Assembly (NCBI GenBank): GCA_916700875.1
Contig: CAKAKS010000001.1
Location: forward strand, 11,781,741 to 11,845,740
DNA length: 64,000 nucleotides
Origin: Sebastes aleutianus
Taxonomy: Eukaryota > Chordata > Actinopteri > Perciformes > Sebastidae
Reading direction: 5' to 3'
Part shown: piece by piece, positions 48,501 to 61,310 of the stretch
How positions within the stretch are numbered: the first letter of the stretch is position 1
Layout of the letters: every line of letters begins with the position of its first letter
The notes under the pieces: model-generated
The model's database searches: none
Told to the model about the DNA's origin: nothing
What the model saw: only the letters and a program-made list of their open reading frames with translations
Program-made: the position numbers and the translations under genes

Positions 48501-49190
48501 TTACAAATACAAAATTTGAAGTGTCTTTGCAGAAGCGATGTCCTGGTTACTTTGGATAATCCATTGACCTCACTGTCGACAGTTTCCACGTGGAACTACT
48601 TTCTGTTTTTTGAAGAAATAGTCCCTGTGAAAACTAAAATGTTGACAGTGAGTCTGTAGATTATTCAAATAACTGAAACATTGTTTCTGGAAACACATTT
48701 TCAGTGTAGCACAAACACATTTAAAATTGATCTTCTTGTACTTTAGCAATGTCAGAAATTTCTAATATCTCCAAATCAAATCGAGAGAGAAGAAGAAGTT
48801 TTTTTGTACTTTGGGTGAATGTTTGCTGGATAAAACTACACTGCTGCTTCCTGTTTGTCAGACGAGCGGCGTGTCAGTGGACACACAGTCGTTTAGCGAC
48901 CTCCTTCCTCAGGAGCCATAAAGGGCCTGTAGGGATGACCCAGTGTTTTATCAGGTGTCGAAGGCCATTCAAGACGGAGGTGTTTCATTGGGGCTGAAGC
49001 ATTTGCTCCTGGGTACACACGCCCACCAACAGGAACTGTAGTGTAAAACTTTCATACCCCCCACCTCCTCCTAACCTGCTATGTGTCTATGCAGCGTTAG
49101 CAGCTATCTGATACCACATTCTTCCCCAAGCCCCCTTCCTGTCTCTTGTCTTTGTCTGCCATTTTTATGGACAAAGGCCAGTTGGAGGGG
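45566..49190. other. Gene-poor flank downstream of spry1, proximal part
   Basis: No gene is recognised. Poly-A/T runs lie at 45601-45610 and 45780-45796. Positions 46010-46230 are repeat-poor and of even composition (for example atttaatgcggctagat and caaagataataaaccgggg) and are candidate conserved non-coding DNA. So are 47640-47830 (around gcatataaatag and tagcaatcagggg). 48060-48660 is AT-rich with chance frames only. Confidence 0.5.
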
Positions 49191-49212
49191 ATGATGATGA
49201 TGATGATGATGA
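49191..49212. repeat. (ATG)n trinucleotide run
   Basis: Seven perfect repeats of ATG/GAT followed by an AAG/GGA-rich patch. It borders the candidate enhancer that begins about 49225. Confidence 0.9.
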
Positions 49213-49224
49213 GAAGAAGGAGGA

Positions 49225-49560
49225 GGCCCGCGGATCAATACAACACACGACCCCTTGGTAATTATTCAGCTGGCTCCTTTCGTAATTAATGGCCAGGCGT
49301 TATTTTGGCCACAGACGAGATTTGCTTCTTGATCAATGGCTCCTATTTCATCAACGCGATTGACTCATCAGTATTCAAAGTGTCACTTCCTTCCTGCAAA
49401 GTTAGCGCAAAAAGCCGTTTGGCAGCCCTCACAGGCCCCGATAGACTATAGCTGGTGATTTTGTATTCCGTTTGCTAATTAAATCAGCGGGGTGTTTGTC
49501 TCAGTGTTGCTCTTACTGGAGACTGTTGCTAGAAACAGCCAGTTGTCGTTAGATTTGATC
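49225..49560. promoter_or_regulatory. Candidate conserved non-coding element / enhancer downstream of spry1
   Basis: Repeat-free, compositionally balanced DNA about 4.5 kb past the spry1 stop, rich in homeodomain-type cores: gtaattattcag, gtaattaatggcc, gctaattaaatcag and atcaatggctcc. It lacks any open frame with family features. Such blocks in gene-poor flanks of developmental regulators are often enhancers. This is inference from composition and motif density only. Confidence 0.4.
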
Positions 49561-51515
49561 CCCAAATATGCTCCGAATGGTTCAAGAGATACCAAATAAA
49601 GACCATAGTTTATAGTTTATCTTACATAAAAAACACCTCTAATTTAAAAACTTCATCTGGAAAGTCTTCACGTTGAAGAACATTTCTGATACATACTGCC
49701 GTGTTAACCCAGAGCTGCTTTAACTTACTCTCCCATAGCCTAACCCTGACAAGATCACGTCCTTGTTCCTCTTTTAACAGCCTCAGGGGACAGTTTTGTG
49801 TGTTTGCTGCTGCATTCCAGGCCCCCTACAAACCACTTTTGTTCTGTTTTTCCCTTTGATATCTCAACCAAGGACAACAAAAAGCATCACATATGCACAT
49901 TAGATAAATAGATAGATGGATTGATAGATAGATTTGTGTGTGCTTGTTTGCGAGGCAGAAGAGGAAGCTTGCTTCTTTCTTTATCCACCCTCTCCTCCCC
50001 CTTCATTCCCTCTTCTTTTTTTTTTTAGATTAGACTATGCATCCAGACAGATGGTTCCCGTCTGCTGGCTTTTTTCAATTCACTTCCTCTCCTCACAGAC
50101 AGCCACCCTTCCCCCCTCTGCTGTCTCTCTCACTCCCTCCCTCCCTCTCTTCCTCTCCCTCTCTCTCTATCTCCACCTCCCCCCTCCAACGGCTCCTCTG
50201 TTATGTGGCCAGAAATAATCTTTTATTGCCCAGTTGTTCGGAAGTGACCTCCTGCCCTTGATTAGATAGGGCCAAGTCCTATCACACGATTGTGTTTGAG
50301 CTGGCGGACTGACCCCCCTCCGCCCCCCCAACAACACACTCACACACACCAAACTCACCCCCTCCCACACCAGCCCCATCCTTTTTCCAACCCCCCGTCC
50401 CTCTCTCAGTGCCGGGGCCTTGGTGATCCTGTGTGAGGGGACAACAATGGGGGGCTTTAGTCCCGTCCGGCTCTTCTCGGCTGGGGGGCAACGGGGTGGG
50501 GGTCATGAGGGACTTTCTTTTTTTTTTTCCATCAGTCAGCCAGTCACCGGGTGGAAGTTGCAACCCTCCCTCCCTCCCTCCACGACCTTCCCCCCCCCGA
50601 AGCCTCCATCCCATCCCCAGTACGATGGTTAACCTGCCAGTTGCCGGTTTGCTCACCCTCCTCCTCCTCCTCCTCCCTCCTATGCTGATGACCCCCCCAC
50701 CCCACCCTTAAGAGCCTCCCCAGACACAGATAGATAGTCTCCTACGCTATCAGTGCACCTTTGAGTCTGCTGTATGGTCAACCGACAGGTAGGCTTGCTG
50801 AGATATTTGACCAATGTGGAGTTTTGGATCAGGCTGATCCTGTTAAAGACCCATGTTCCCTACAAATATTCAATACATTCAATACTTTTTTTCCCTCCCT
50901 GTTTACCTGGTTTGGGATCAGTTTTGGGGCCAACATAAGAACAATCATTTAAAGAAAGATAGTCAGATATTAGAGTTAGTGATGACTTTTCTTAAAGAGG
51001 TGTGGTCACTTTTTATATAACCAGCATCCTTAGATTTAAGCTTTTTTTCACCCTTAAACTCTCCTAAACACATTCTTATCCCAACTTGTCAAATACTGAT
51101 GCTTTGTCAGACCCCTTGGCATCACTTTTTACTCCTCTTGTGTCATGTTTGGTTCTACTTCCGGTCTCTGTATGTTTTCCCGTCTACTTGATTATTCCTC
51201 ACCTGCTCTCAATTAACCTCCTGCCCCTGATTTTGCCACTAGTCCTCCCTTAGGTTCCCTTGTTGCCCTACTAGATTGTCTTTGTTCTACCCCCGTGTGC
51301 TCATCACTTTCCAGCATCTCATCAAGATTTCTATTTTGGACTTAACATTATTCTCTGGTTCCCTGGCCCAGTCACAACAGAAAGTGGCACAGCGAATTGA
51401 ATCTGCCCATCTCTGCAAAATACAAGAAGTTTGGTGACGTGAGTATACTCGCAGCGGTAACCTAACTCGTTAACCTGTGATACACTAGCCAGCCAGCAAC
51501 CTGTCAGTCCCTATA
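49561..51515. other. Intergenic stretch with pyrimidine-rich low complexity
   Basis: No gene. GATA-like short repeats lie near 49905-49932, CT/CCT-rich low complexity at 49980-50180, and C/G-rich runs at 50310-50700. The C/G-rich runs generate Pro/Gly-rich chance frames on both strands. About 51110-51400 resembles, in wording, the 3' tail of a fish retroelement (a Pro-rich linker followed by ttttggactta), but this is weak. Confidence 0.5.
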
Positions 51516-51975
51516 GCCATGTTTCCACCAAGCAGTTCCATTTGTTCCACATGAGAATGGTTATTTTCGTGGTTCCATTAGCAAACGTTGTGGATAGTAC
51601 CTTTTTTTGGTACCACCTTGGTCGAGGTTCCAGGTGAGCTGAGCCGATACTAGAAGGTGGAGTTAAAACACTACGGACCACTGTTTGGTCAGAGATAACC
51701 GTCTCTAGCATGACATGGGACATCCTGCACAAACCTGCAAATGTTATATTACCAAGCTATTGCCAATAGCGACCGCAATTTTTTTTATATACTTGACCCC
51801 AATTTTAAAAAAAATGGCAGCCAGTGTCACTATGGCTATCTCCGCTGAGAATCCCACCTACACTGAGGGGGTAGGCTGCTATCCGCAGTGGAAAATTAAT
51901 AAAGAAAAGCATATGGTACCAAAAAGTGAGTCCAGTTAAGTCAAGCAGAGCTGTACCATGCAGTGGAAACCCGGC
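51516..51975. mobile_element. MITE with gtttccac termini
   Basis: The left end is gccatgtttccaccaagcag; the right end is the complement of gccgggtttccactgcatgg. Inside, tggtacc words and ccttggtcgaggttcc appear near the left end and tatggtaccaaaaagtg near the right. About 460 bp, non-coding. Confidence 0.7.
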
Positions 51976-53373
51976 ATATACTGTAGATCTGAAGACTAGC
52001 TGACTTTCTAACTGTCAGTTAGCTATTTAGCATGGCCTCTAACGGTACAAGTTCATATTTGTATCATTGACTCCAGTCTCGTAACTGTCTACAAAACTAT
52101 AGGTACGCCAGAGGTGTTTAAATAAAAGTGGATGTTGCAACACAACTAGTAGCCTATAGGCTAATATAACTTCCTCTGTTTTGGTCTCTGGCTCTCCGTT
52201 CAGCTCTGTCAAGATAGCTTGCTAATGTGCAATGGACAAATTCATATGTCAAAGTTTACCCAAGTTGAACTCTACATAACTAATTTAGCAGATTTTCTTT
52301 ACATTTGTGAGCTCTGTTCATTGGAGCAATTCTATTGAAATCAATAGATTTTGCTGCAAAGTTTTGCTGTTTTAAATGCTGATGTGAATGGGGCTTAAGA
52401 TGATAAGACACTATAATATAAATAGTAAACAAATTAGCAGGTTAATTGACAAGTCTACCCTATTCAGGTGGGTATACCATGTATTTCAATCCTGGTCTTA
52501 AGTCTGCTCGCAACAGGCCAACTTTATAATTCACTCATTTAGCTGATTCCCACATTCTAAGTGATTGAAAATCAGAAGAATATATATCACATAAAATCAT
52601 ATTAGTGATATATTACACTGACATGCTGTAAAAGTAGGCTACATAGACCATTCCAAACATCCCCCTGGGTACTAATTGAGCAGTTTCTCCATTGGAGACA
52701 TGACATCCACCCACAACTTTGGCTCTTTTTCCACTGTGGTTGTGTTCGTCAATTGTATAACCTCACAAAGTAGTTTAATGAGTTTTAACACGAGACTCAG
52801 CAATCAAACCACTATCTCCATCAAAGCAACGCCACTCTTACTTTTTTTATGTAAACTATTTTTCTAACTTTATTGTCAGTTTTACAGCAGTGCAACAACT
52901 CCAGGGGATAGGCAGCCGCTTTTTTTTTTTTCTGCACCGTCTTGTTTGTCTCCTTGTCCTCCGGAGCTGTAAACCCATAACAAAACCCTCGGTTTCCAGT
53001 TTCACTCTGGGAATGAAGGCCAGGCTGTGTGAATAGGGGGAGAATAGACAGGAAGACAACTCTGATTACCTCCATAAAGGAGCTGACCTCATGTCGCTCC
53101 CTCTTCTACTCCTTCCTCTTCTTCTCCACCTTTTGCAAAACAGCATTTGCATTTTACACTTGTGTAGCCATGTAGCTCAAATAGAAAGCGTAAATATGCA
53201 CCATTTTTAGGCTGACATAGATCTATATGGCATGATTTCTTACTAAAGATCATAAATGTTAGTGTCAAAGTAATGTGACTTGTTTTATGTTTTATTTGCA
53301 CATTTTTAAAAAGAAAGGTCAGACAGACTAATACATTTTTTGTTTTAAAACACAAACCTTGCTACGTTGATGC
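51976..53373. other. Intergenic, no gene seen
   Basis: AT-rich, with short chance frames only. A T run lies at 52920-52931. Nothing else is recognised. Confidence 0.5.
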
Positions 53374-54490
53374 CTAGCGTCCGCACTACTCCGGCGTTTT
53401 CAAGCCCCTAAAACGGAGACGTTTGACAACGCGACTGAGCCCGTTTTAGTTTTAAAACTCCGGGGTTTCGTTTTAGTCTGAACGGACAGAAACGGAGACC
53501 TTTTGAAAATGATGACACAGACATCCACGTTTGCTTACTGATTGGGTCTTAACAGTCATGACATGTCCTTCCCTGATTGGTCACGCTCCATCACGTGAAC
53601 CTTTCCCAACATAAAAAAAATGAAATCAGCCTCGACCATCAGTGGTTCATTTCAACATGGATAATCAGTTACAAGCGTTGCTGACCTTGTTGTCTATGCT
53701 AGCAGCTTTTTATGCAGTTAAATTCTGCATTTTATAACGCTACTACTGCCTACATGAAAAGGAGGCAAGCTGTTATTCGAGTGCTTTGCATCAATGCCAA
53801 GCCCCCAGGAAGAGCGCCGCTCTTTGAAGCCAATTTTAGTAGTGGCCAAACAGTAGTATTAAAAATACTTTCCCCATAGACTTACATTGGGGAAAGAGAT
53901 GTCTGTAACTCAGCAGATAATCTTTTTTGAGGTGAATCAACTTCCCAGTACGAACACTTGAATAGCCCTTATTTAAACCATTAGGTCCTAAATGTTGTAA
54001 AATGTACTTATAGCTGCATCCAGATTTATTTTCCTTCCTCCGTTCATGTGAATGAGACCCAGATCGTGGCTGGAGCGAGGGCTGGGAGGCGGAGTTAAAG
54101 GAAACACTACTGCACCTGCTCTATGGGCCCAATGGATGCGGAAGATCGCTGGATGATCCGGGTACTTTATCACTCGGCATTCGAGCCATTTTGGCTTCAT
54201 GCGCCACTGAGCAACTCTCATCGGAACGAACGGGGGGAGCCCGCCTCCAACACTCTATCCAGTTTTCTTTATAAATCCATGGTAAATTCTCGCGTCCAGC
54301 GCTGCTTCTTGTTTACACTGGCACGCACATTCCCAGTGTACTTGAATGGTCATGTAATATACGTTTTCAGGTGTGGTGGCATGGACGGGGATCAATTCTG
54401 AAACGGCCCTAAAACGCTCGTCTGGACGGAGATCGGGTTCGTTTTTAAAGCGATTTTTTAAAATGAAAACATATTAGTGTGGATGTATAG
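53374..54490. mobile_element. Inverted-repeat DNA element F, carrying a nested repeat
   Basis: The left end (ctagcgtccgcactactcc) and right end (complement of ctatacatccacactaata) are imperfect inverted repeats. Both continue into related subterminal words: gttttcaagcccctaaaacgg on the left and aaaacgctcgtctggacgg on the right. A frame starting at 53657 runs 26 codons to a stop. It may be a relic of a coding parent but is too short to identify. Positions 53862-54282 are the unrelated repeat E. Confidence 0.6.
53862..54282 (-). mobile_element. Interspersed repeat E, copy 2, inside element F
   Basis: Opposite-orientation relative of 30921-31296 (shared gccactgagcaact, gctgggaggcgga, aatagcccttatt, atcaacttcccagta and ccatagacttac). 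Flanked on both sides by parts of element F, so it probably inserted there later. Confidence 0.7.
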
Positions 54491-57400
54491 CCTGAGGATG
54501 ATCAAATCAGATTCAAGTCTTGTCCGGCAGTTCAAATAAATGCATGCGGTTCAGAACAGATGACGCCAGTTCTGTATCAGGTTCCTTCAAAATGTTTTTA
54601 ATAATCATGTTTACAGTCAGCCTATTACAGTGAACGAATCAGACCCCGTGGAAAGTTTGAGGGCATCATAGCAGGGACCCTCTACTCCTCCCTGCCCACC
54701 CCCCCTCCAGGGTCCCCAGCCCCAAATCCAAAGCAGGGGGGGTCCCGAACAGGAAGCTTAGAGTACCCCCCCTCTTTCCCTTTATCCCACCCCCCCATGC
54801 TGTAAGGGGGGACCACTAGATCAAAGAGAAAGGACACAGAAAAGGCTTATCTGTTGTTGATTTTAGGCTTACGCTCAAGCACAGGGTTCTAGAAATGTGT
54901 CAAGGAATTACAGGGTTGGATCATTGAATCTCCCCCTTTTCATCCTTTTTTAATGCGTTTGTTCTTCCAGTTCTTTGAAACTGGGGGGTGTTCTTGTACA
55001 GTTTTGAAGGGTGCTTTGAAAGTGAAAGCAACAAGTAAGAGCAGATAAGGAAAAAAAAAATGTCAGAGGGTGTTAAGTAAACAAACGCACCAAATGTGAC
55101 GGAGAAGAAATAGCAAACAGGACTGTGGTTTCTCTGGTGGCATTCTGCAAGTTTGCTTCCTTGCTCCAACAAAAACCCCAGTAGATTTCAATCTTTTCTC
55201 TTCCCTCTCTGCTTGGTCTTTAACATTTCAATTTCGAACTCTGCGAGAGGTACGATTCTATCTCCATCTCCTTCAATGGCAGTATTATGCCAAAGGGGAA
55301 ATTGGACCTTAAGGGCAGGCACTTTCCCTGCTGTAGATCTTATTAAGTACGTCCCTCCATAATACAACCCAGCTTGACTCTCCGAGACCACACCCCTTCA
55401 TAGAAACAGACCTGTCAATCACAGCTTCCTGGCAGGCGCTCTGACATGGTCAACTATGGCATGATTGGCACCTCGTAGGATGTGTGCAGGCTCTGAGGGA
55501 GTATACAGAAAGGCTGGTGTACCACCGGGAGAAATTCTTTTCCGCACCGCTGCTCGGCCAGAGTGTTGTGTGTGCATGTGTTAAGTTGCTGAGGTCTGAA
55601 GGCTGCTGTTTGCCACACAAAGCAGTTTCAGTGGAGAGAAGCGAGGCTGGATGTTCACCATTATAATATTCAGAGTCGTAGTATGCAGATACGCAATCCT
55701 GCACAGCATCCTGTGGAACAGATACAACGCTTCAGTGGTTTCCAAACGCTCTCAGTGGACCCAAATTTCCAAAGTAATTTTCCTTGCAACCCAAAATTGT
55801 TGTTGTAGACTACTGTGCAGGCCGGTCTAATCTTTCCAGGTTTTAGAGGAGTAAATCAGCAGCAGATAAAAAAATGTTTCATTTGGCCTTCAGAACCTCA
55901 GGAAAGTTTGGCATAAAGGGAGCTATGTAATGTTTATCTTTTTTTTTTTTTTTACTTTATTATAAATGAGGTCAACATAAAGGTCGATTGAATGAATGAA
56001 ATGAATGGTGGGACAAACTTTGGGACAAGGCCAAAGTCATAGACAACAGAGGTGTTTACGTTTTATTGTACGTTCAGCCAGTGGGGCGGCTGACAGTTTG
56101 TTTGCCACGGACAAACTTTAGCAGCATTTGGTTCTTGGTGGGTGGTGATATCACCGTTGATACTCTGCTACAAATGGACGCAGTGATGGTGTGAAAGTCA
56201 GTCCACCAATTTGCTTAAACTGTCGTTAATACCTGAATTTACAATGATGTTAGTTCCTGTTCATAGTTTCAGCTCTAACAGGCCCAACAGCACTGCAAAG
56301 CAGATGGAAAAAAAATAGCTGTCACGCAGAGGCCTATAGCTTTCCGTCTGCATCTGTTCCCGGGTCCCGCTCAGGAGACGGCCAGCTGTGGAGGCCGAGT
56401 GAGAAGTTGAAAGGAAACTTCAGCTGCCCTGCGAATCTCACACCATTACTCAGGATGAATCAAAAGAGGAACACTTTGGTCGAACAAAAGGAAAAGCGAG
56501 AGAGTGAACGAAAAAGTGAAACCAGCTGTCTGGAAGTGCCTCATCTTTACAACGGTGCGGCGGCTAAACGCTCAAGTTTGGCCACAATCAAACGCTCAAT
56601 TTGCCTTTACAGGAATATCAGAGATGTTCCGCCAAGGTCCGATTTTTTTAGGGGAAGGGGGCCGAGTTGGGCTGCCCTCTTGTATTTGTGCCTTTAAAAT
56701 ATATATGAGGTGTAGCCAGTGCAGACAACAAAGGCCCCCTCTAATTCTTTCCTTTCCTGAGGGGTTGGAGCACACACTGCGCCCACATCAAGCCTCCAGA
56801 CTTACCCCCACCACGCTATACAGGTGCAACTTTAAAAGAGCTCTCGTTCAAGGCGGGCTGGACGCCTGCAGTTAAAAAAAAAAAAAGAAAAACTTCTATA
56901 CGTCTCTCTCCCTCATGTTTCTTTTCCCAGCACTCTTTTTCTCTCGTGTGATCATTTTAAGGTCAGGGGATTTTTTTCTTGTTGCATCTGATGCCAGAGC
57001 GCTATAACTCTGACTTTTGCACTCCATGCTATCGGTTGCATGTCATGATGATGATTGAGGAATGGAGCATGCAGGTGCTCTAGCTCTGAAGGAGAAAGCA
57101 TGCAGGTTAAATGTGAAGAGAGAACAAAAATTGATTGAGCCAAGTGTTCAGTATTGTTTTGTTCCAACAGGATATTCTTTTAGACGCGCAGTGATTGGCG
57201 TCAATCAAACCATGATTCTGAAATGCTGCTACCGATTACACTTAACAAGGAGACAATGCAAGACACTGATTAAAGAATGGATTTGGATTCACCATCAAAT
57301 ATTTTATAAACCCCTGGACGTCGAACTTGAGGAACCCTGCAAGGAGTCAAGAGTGCAAATTTAAATGCCTAAAAATGTTATAAATATAAACAGAACCACT

Positions 57401-58560
57401 GTCCTGCAGTGAAGATGAGAACAGAGACACAAACAAAGTGAAAGACAGACAGAGAAAGACAAAGACAAAGAATATTTTGCTTCACAAAAGACTTTTCACG
57501 AATGAACTTCAGCTACAGATGAAGACTCTGAAGACTTCAAACACTAAACAGAGACAAAAATTACCGTCCGTCTTCTCCTGTAAGTGCTTCTCAGCCTTCC
57601 CTCGCTTCGTGTATGTATGTATTCGCGCAGGCCGATGATGTCAGCCAATGCTGCTCTCAGATATTCTGTGGACTTTGTGACTTTCCGTCTACGATCCAAG
57701 TCACAGATAACAAAATTGTCAGGATGCCATTAAAACAGCAATAAATCCCCCCCTGATTAGGGGAAATTGTAACTCATCATGCTAAAGGTTGCTGCTCTTC
57801 TCTGACTCTGTACCAGACAAGTTGATCTAGTATTGACCCAAATAGGTCTATAAAACAGATAAGGGTATCTTGCATCCTCAGGAAGTACACCCCATAAACG
57901 CTCTAAGAGTTTACAGCCCCTAAAAGTGAATAACAAACTTGCAGAGGTCATGGATTGAACTGTATTGTTGAATTTAGTTGTTTGTGTTGTTTTGTCCAAC
58001 AGGATGACTTCCTGAGGAAGGCAAGTGGGCCAATGTGTATTTTTTATAATGTACTTGCCAACATTTATGAAAGTGTTTTTTAATTCAAACCATCCATTTG
58101 AGTGCCTGGAGCTGGATTTTATGCTACTATGGATGAGGGCACAATGTTTTCCCATTTAAAATTACTTATTATTATTATTATTATTATTATTACCCCTTCA
58201 AGAACACTAGTTGGTGTAGGGGACACCAGAAATGCTCCTTTTATCATTTCTTTTCAAGCCGATTTCCTTGTTTTTGTTGGAAAATGGTTAGAATGAATCA
58301 CCTTATGTCAGCATGGAGTCTTTTTACCAGAGCAGATACGGTACATCTCTTTTTAAAAGACACATCACGTAATAAACTAGAAGGAATATAGGTATTTATA
58401 CCGGCTTCAAAAAGACTCAAGATCACCAAGAACAACTAAATAAGAAAAAAAAACTGAAGGAAAACAAACACACAGAGAGAGAATAGAGTAAAATAAAAGT
58501 AATATAAGAGTCAAATTTGAGACAGATCATGTGACCAATATATTCACTGTAAGAGAAGTG
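54491..58560. other. Gene-poor flank, middle part
   Basis: No gene recognised. 54690-54800 is a run of C- and G-tracts. 55180-55480 (for example caattggcagt-like and ccataatacaacccag words), 56400-56720 and 56990-57360 (for example gtgattggcgtcaatcaaacc) are repeat-poor and could be conserved non-coding. T/A runs lie at 55940-55953 and 56874-56885. The minus-strand 132-codon frame at 57757-58155 lacks recognisable domains and is probably chance. Confidence 0.45.
58166..58192. repeat. (TTA)n microsatellite
   Basis: Nine TTA/ATT units. Confidence 0.95.
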
Positions 58561-58815
58561 CACCCATTTCCTTTTAAAGAGGATAATTTCCTGATGCTGA
58601 ATTTAATAACTTTGCAATCCATCATTTTCCCGACTGGAAACCCAGTGAAACAGGAAAATAGAGCTATAGCCTTGAATGTTAATGAGACAGGCTAATCAAC
58701 GGTCAGCTATTATTCAAGCAAAGGTCGCGCTCCCTGCAGAGGAAGTGCACCGCTATCATCAATCTGCTCAGAAGGGCCCGCATGAGAAAGGAGCTGGAGG
58801 TCGTGGGCGGGGTTA
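58560..58815. promoter_or_regulatory. Candidate conserved non-coding element
   Basis: Repeat-free, evenly composed block with gttaatgagacaggctaatc, agctattattcaagc and ccgctatcatcaatctgc. Dense in TAAT-type cores. Resembles a developmental enhancer in texture; no direct proof. Confidence 0.35.
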
Positions 58816-59067
58816 AAAGTTTAGTGCACTGTAGGTGCCAAACAGTACATTCAATCCCTTCACACCCCGCCACCACCACCATCTACATGTCAATGGACCC
58901 TACGTGTTGACTTGGTATGTTCCACTTCCACAGGAGCCCATTGTGGCCTCGTTGTCATTTATCATTTCTTCTTTGTCATCCCACTTTTTCCTTCCCTTCC
59001 TCAGTTTTGACTAAGTTGGCTGTCTGGTTCAGGAGAGGAGGGAGGTCTGCTGGTAGGGGAGTGGGTG

Positions 59068-59107
59068 ACGGGGGGGGGAGGAGGAGGAGGAGGAGGATGG
59101 GGGGGGT
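59068..59107 (+). repeat. G/GGA low-complexity tract
   Basis: A run of nine or more G, then six GGA units, then eight G. Quadruplex potential on the plus strand. Confidence 0.85.
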
Positions 59108-59639
59108 AAGACACATTGAGTTTGCCAAGTCAGGCAGAACGATCGACAGGAAGCCAGGCAGGAAGGAAGACGAGCCTCTCCCCATGAAGTGCCATTGTTT
59201 ATGTGACGTGACTTGAAGCAGCCAAAAGTGACTGGTGGGCTCCTCGGCTGCTCTGACCCACTTCTCAGAGTGGCACAAAACACTCACAGACGCAAAATAC
59301 AAAAGAAGAACAGCTTTTTTCTCTTCAAATAGTGCAACACAAACTTTGGTCTAATGATAATGAGTTGGGTAAACTCACCACATTGAGTTTAGAGGAATAT
59401 AGCATTGGTTTACACATTTGCAGGTCCATATATATTCACAGTGTATACTATCCATCACAGTGTGTTGTAACAGATGATAATTATGTGACACATAATCAAC
59501 TGAAAACAACGAATTAAAAATGAATACAATTAAAAAATTACGTTAAAATATTTTATGACCAAAATATAAAGTCCATCCTTTTTTCAGACACATATATTTG
59601 CTTAATTTTTTTAGTTTGTAAATTAATTTTGCTACATTT

Positions 59640-59940
59640 TGCATGATTCGGGGTTTAGATTAGATTTTTATTTTGAACATGTAAAAAAAGTAATTGAATA
59701 AGAAAAAATACAAGTAACAAAACAAAAACAAAGATACCCAGCAAACATATACAGCAAACTCTCAATAAACAACATAATTGAGTATTTCATGTCCGAGGAA
59801 TAAGTGAATACTTATCAAGTCCTACCCCTTTAAAATATTTTATCAATAAACTTAATGTTAAACATAAATATTCCAACTTTACACCCCAGTGTAAGTTACC
59901 ATATCAAATCAATCATATTAAAACAAACAAAACAACACGT
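59640..59940. mobile_element. Possible retroelement tail relic
   Basis: The tttagattagatttttattttg and cttatcaagtcctacccctt wording is reminiscent of the 3' part of a fish retroelement. No coding sequence; low confidence. Confidence 0.25.
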
Positions 59941-60831
59941 CCAAACATGTCCTATACGTCCGACGTGTGGTTATGGTTAGGGCTACTGGAACATTTAGTG
60001 AAGGTTTGGTAAAGATCAGGGGTTTTGTTCCTGAATGAAAGTAACCTTGCAGCACCACAAGTTGATATTTAACATTTTGAGTCTGCTAACCTTAACCATG
60101 CTATACAGTATGTGCATATCTTAATTGACATATCTTTTAGAGAAGTTTTATATTTACTTTTACTTGTGTTCATGCACCACGGACTACATACATCCTTCAG
60201 GTGAAGTCTGTCCTTCTCCAAACTTCACCTTCCACACCTTGGATATCTTAACCATGTATTTATCATTGATATTTCCCAAACCATTACCAAGTGCTTTGAG
60301 TTGTTTAAACATAACCATGAAAGTCTTAATCTTACTTTTGTTGCCAGGATGGAGGAGACATTGAAGAGTAGAAAAGAAAAATGCTGGACATTTTTTGCAG
60401 ATATATTAATTAATAATTAATAAACACAATACCATACAACATCAAACTTCCTACAAAATCCCCAACAAAATGTCATTTGCAAATGCAAAGTAGTTGGCTT
60501 GCTTTGTAACATACTTTTTAGCCTTTTGGTCAAATTTGGCACATGCACTTCACTTACACACAATTCACTCACAAACTGTCACAAGTTGGCTTAAACAACC
60601 AATAAAGCATCACAAAGGTTTAAGCCCCGCTCCTGTTCATCTACTACCAAATCAATCAGCTTCTCTGTCCCAAAGTGACATCCCATTGGTTCACATTGAT
60701 CCCTCACTGTTTTATGTCCTGCCCCCCAACATCCTGTTTAACCAGGAAATAAGATTATCTCAAAGCTTCACATGGCACATCACTGTAAAATTAAATGCCA
60801 CCAAACATTTCTAGCCCTTGTTCACCCTGCT

Positions 60832-60861
60832 AGTCATATGAAGTCATATGAAGTCATATGA
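60832..60861. repeat. Three tandem copies of agtcatatga
   Basis: Perfect 10-bp tandem triplication, each unit containing the palindrome tcatatga. Confidence 0.9.
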
Positions 60862-61310
60862 AGTCCACTCGTTTCCTGTAGAGTCAAAGCAGTGAAGGGC
60901 ATGTAAGTTTATGTGAACTCAACAAGCTCCTTCACTGAGAAAAGTGATTTTGCCAGTTGCACCTGCTGATGATTTTAAAAAATGGACAGCAAATTGACTC
61001 CAGACATTTAAATCATCCACGTTCTTTGCAACTTTCAACATCTCAAGAGACACGTCGGAGAGTGATTTCACCTGTGGAACGGCACGTAAGATCTAAAGTC
61101 AATCATTGTGTTGGAGATGGTTTTGATTTTGTTTGTTTTTCAAGTGAGTCCTACTGAGTTTGTGCTGTCTCACTGTTCATTATGAACAAAGTACCTTTAT
61201 GAAATGCAACTTAGTGTTAATGTGTGATTATTGTTTCTACTGGTTGTTTATTGGTTATCTGTTTACTTGTAGGGGACAGGGCACATGAATCTACATTGAC
61301 AGTTAGCTAA

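Noticed and set aside
57757..58155. 132-codon minus-strand frame
   Set aside because: No motif, no promoter or splice context, AT-rich surroundings. The length is within chance for 64 kb in six frames.
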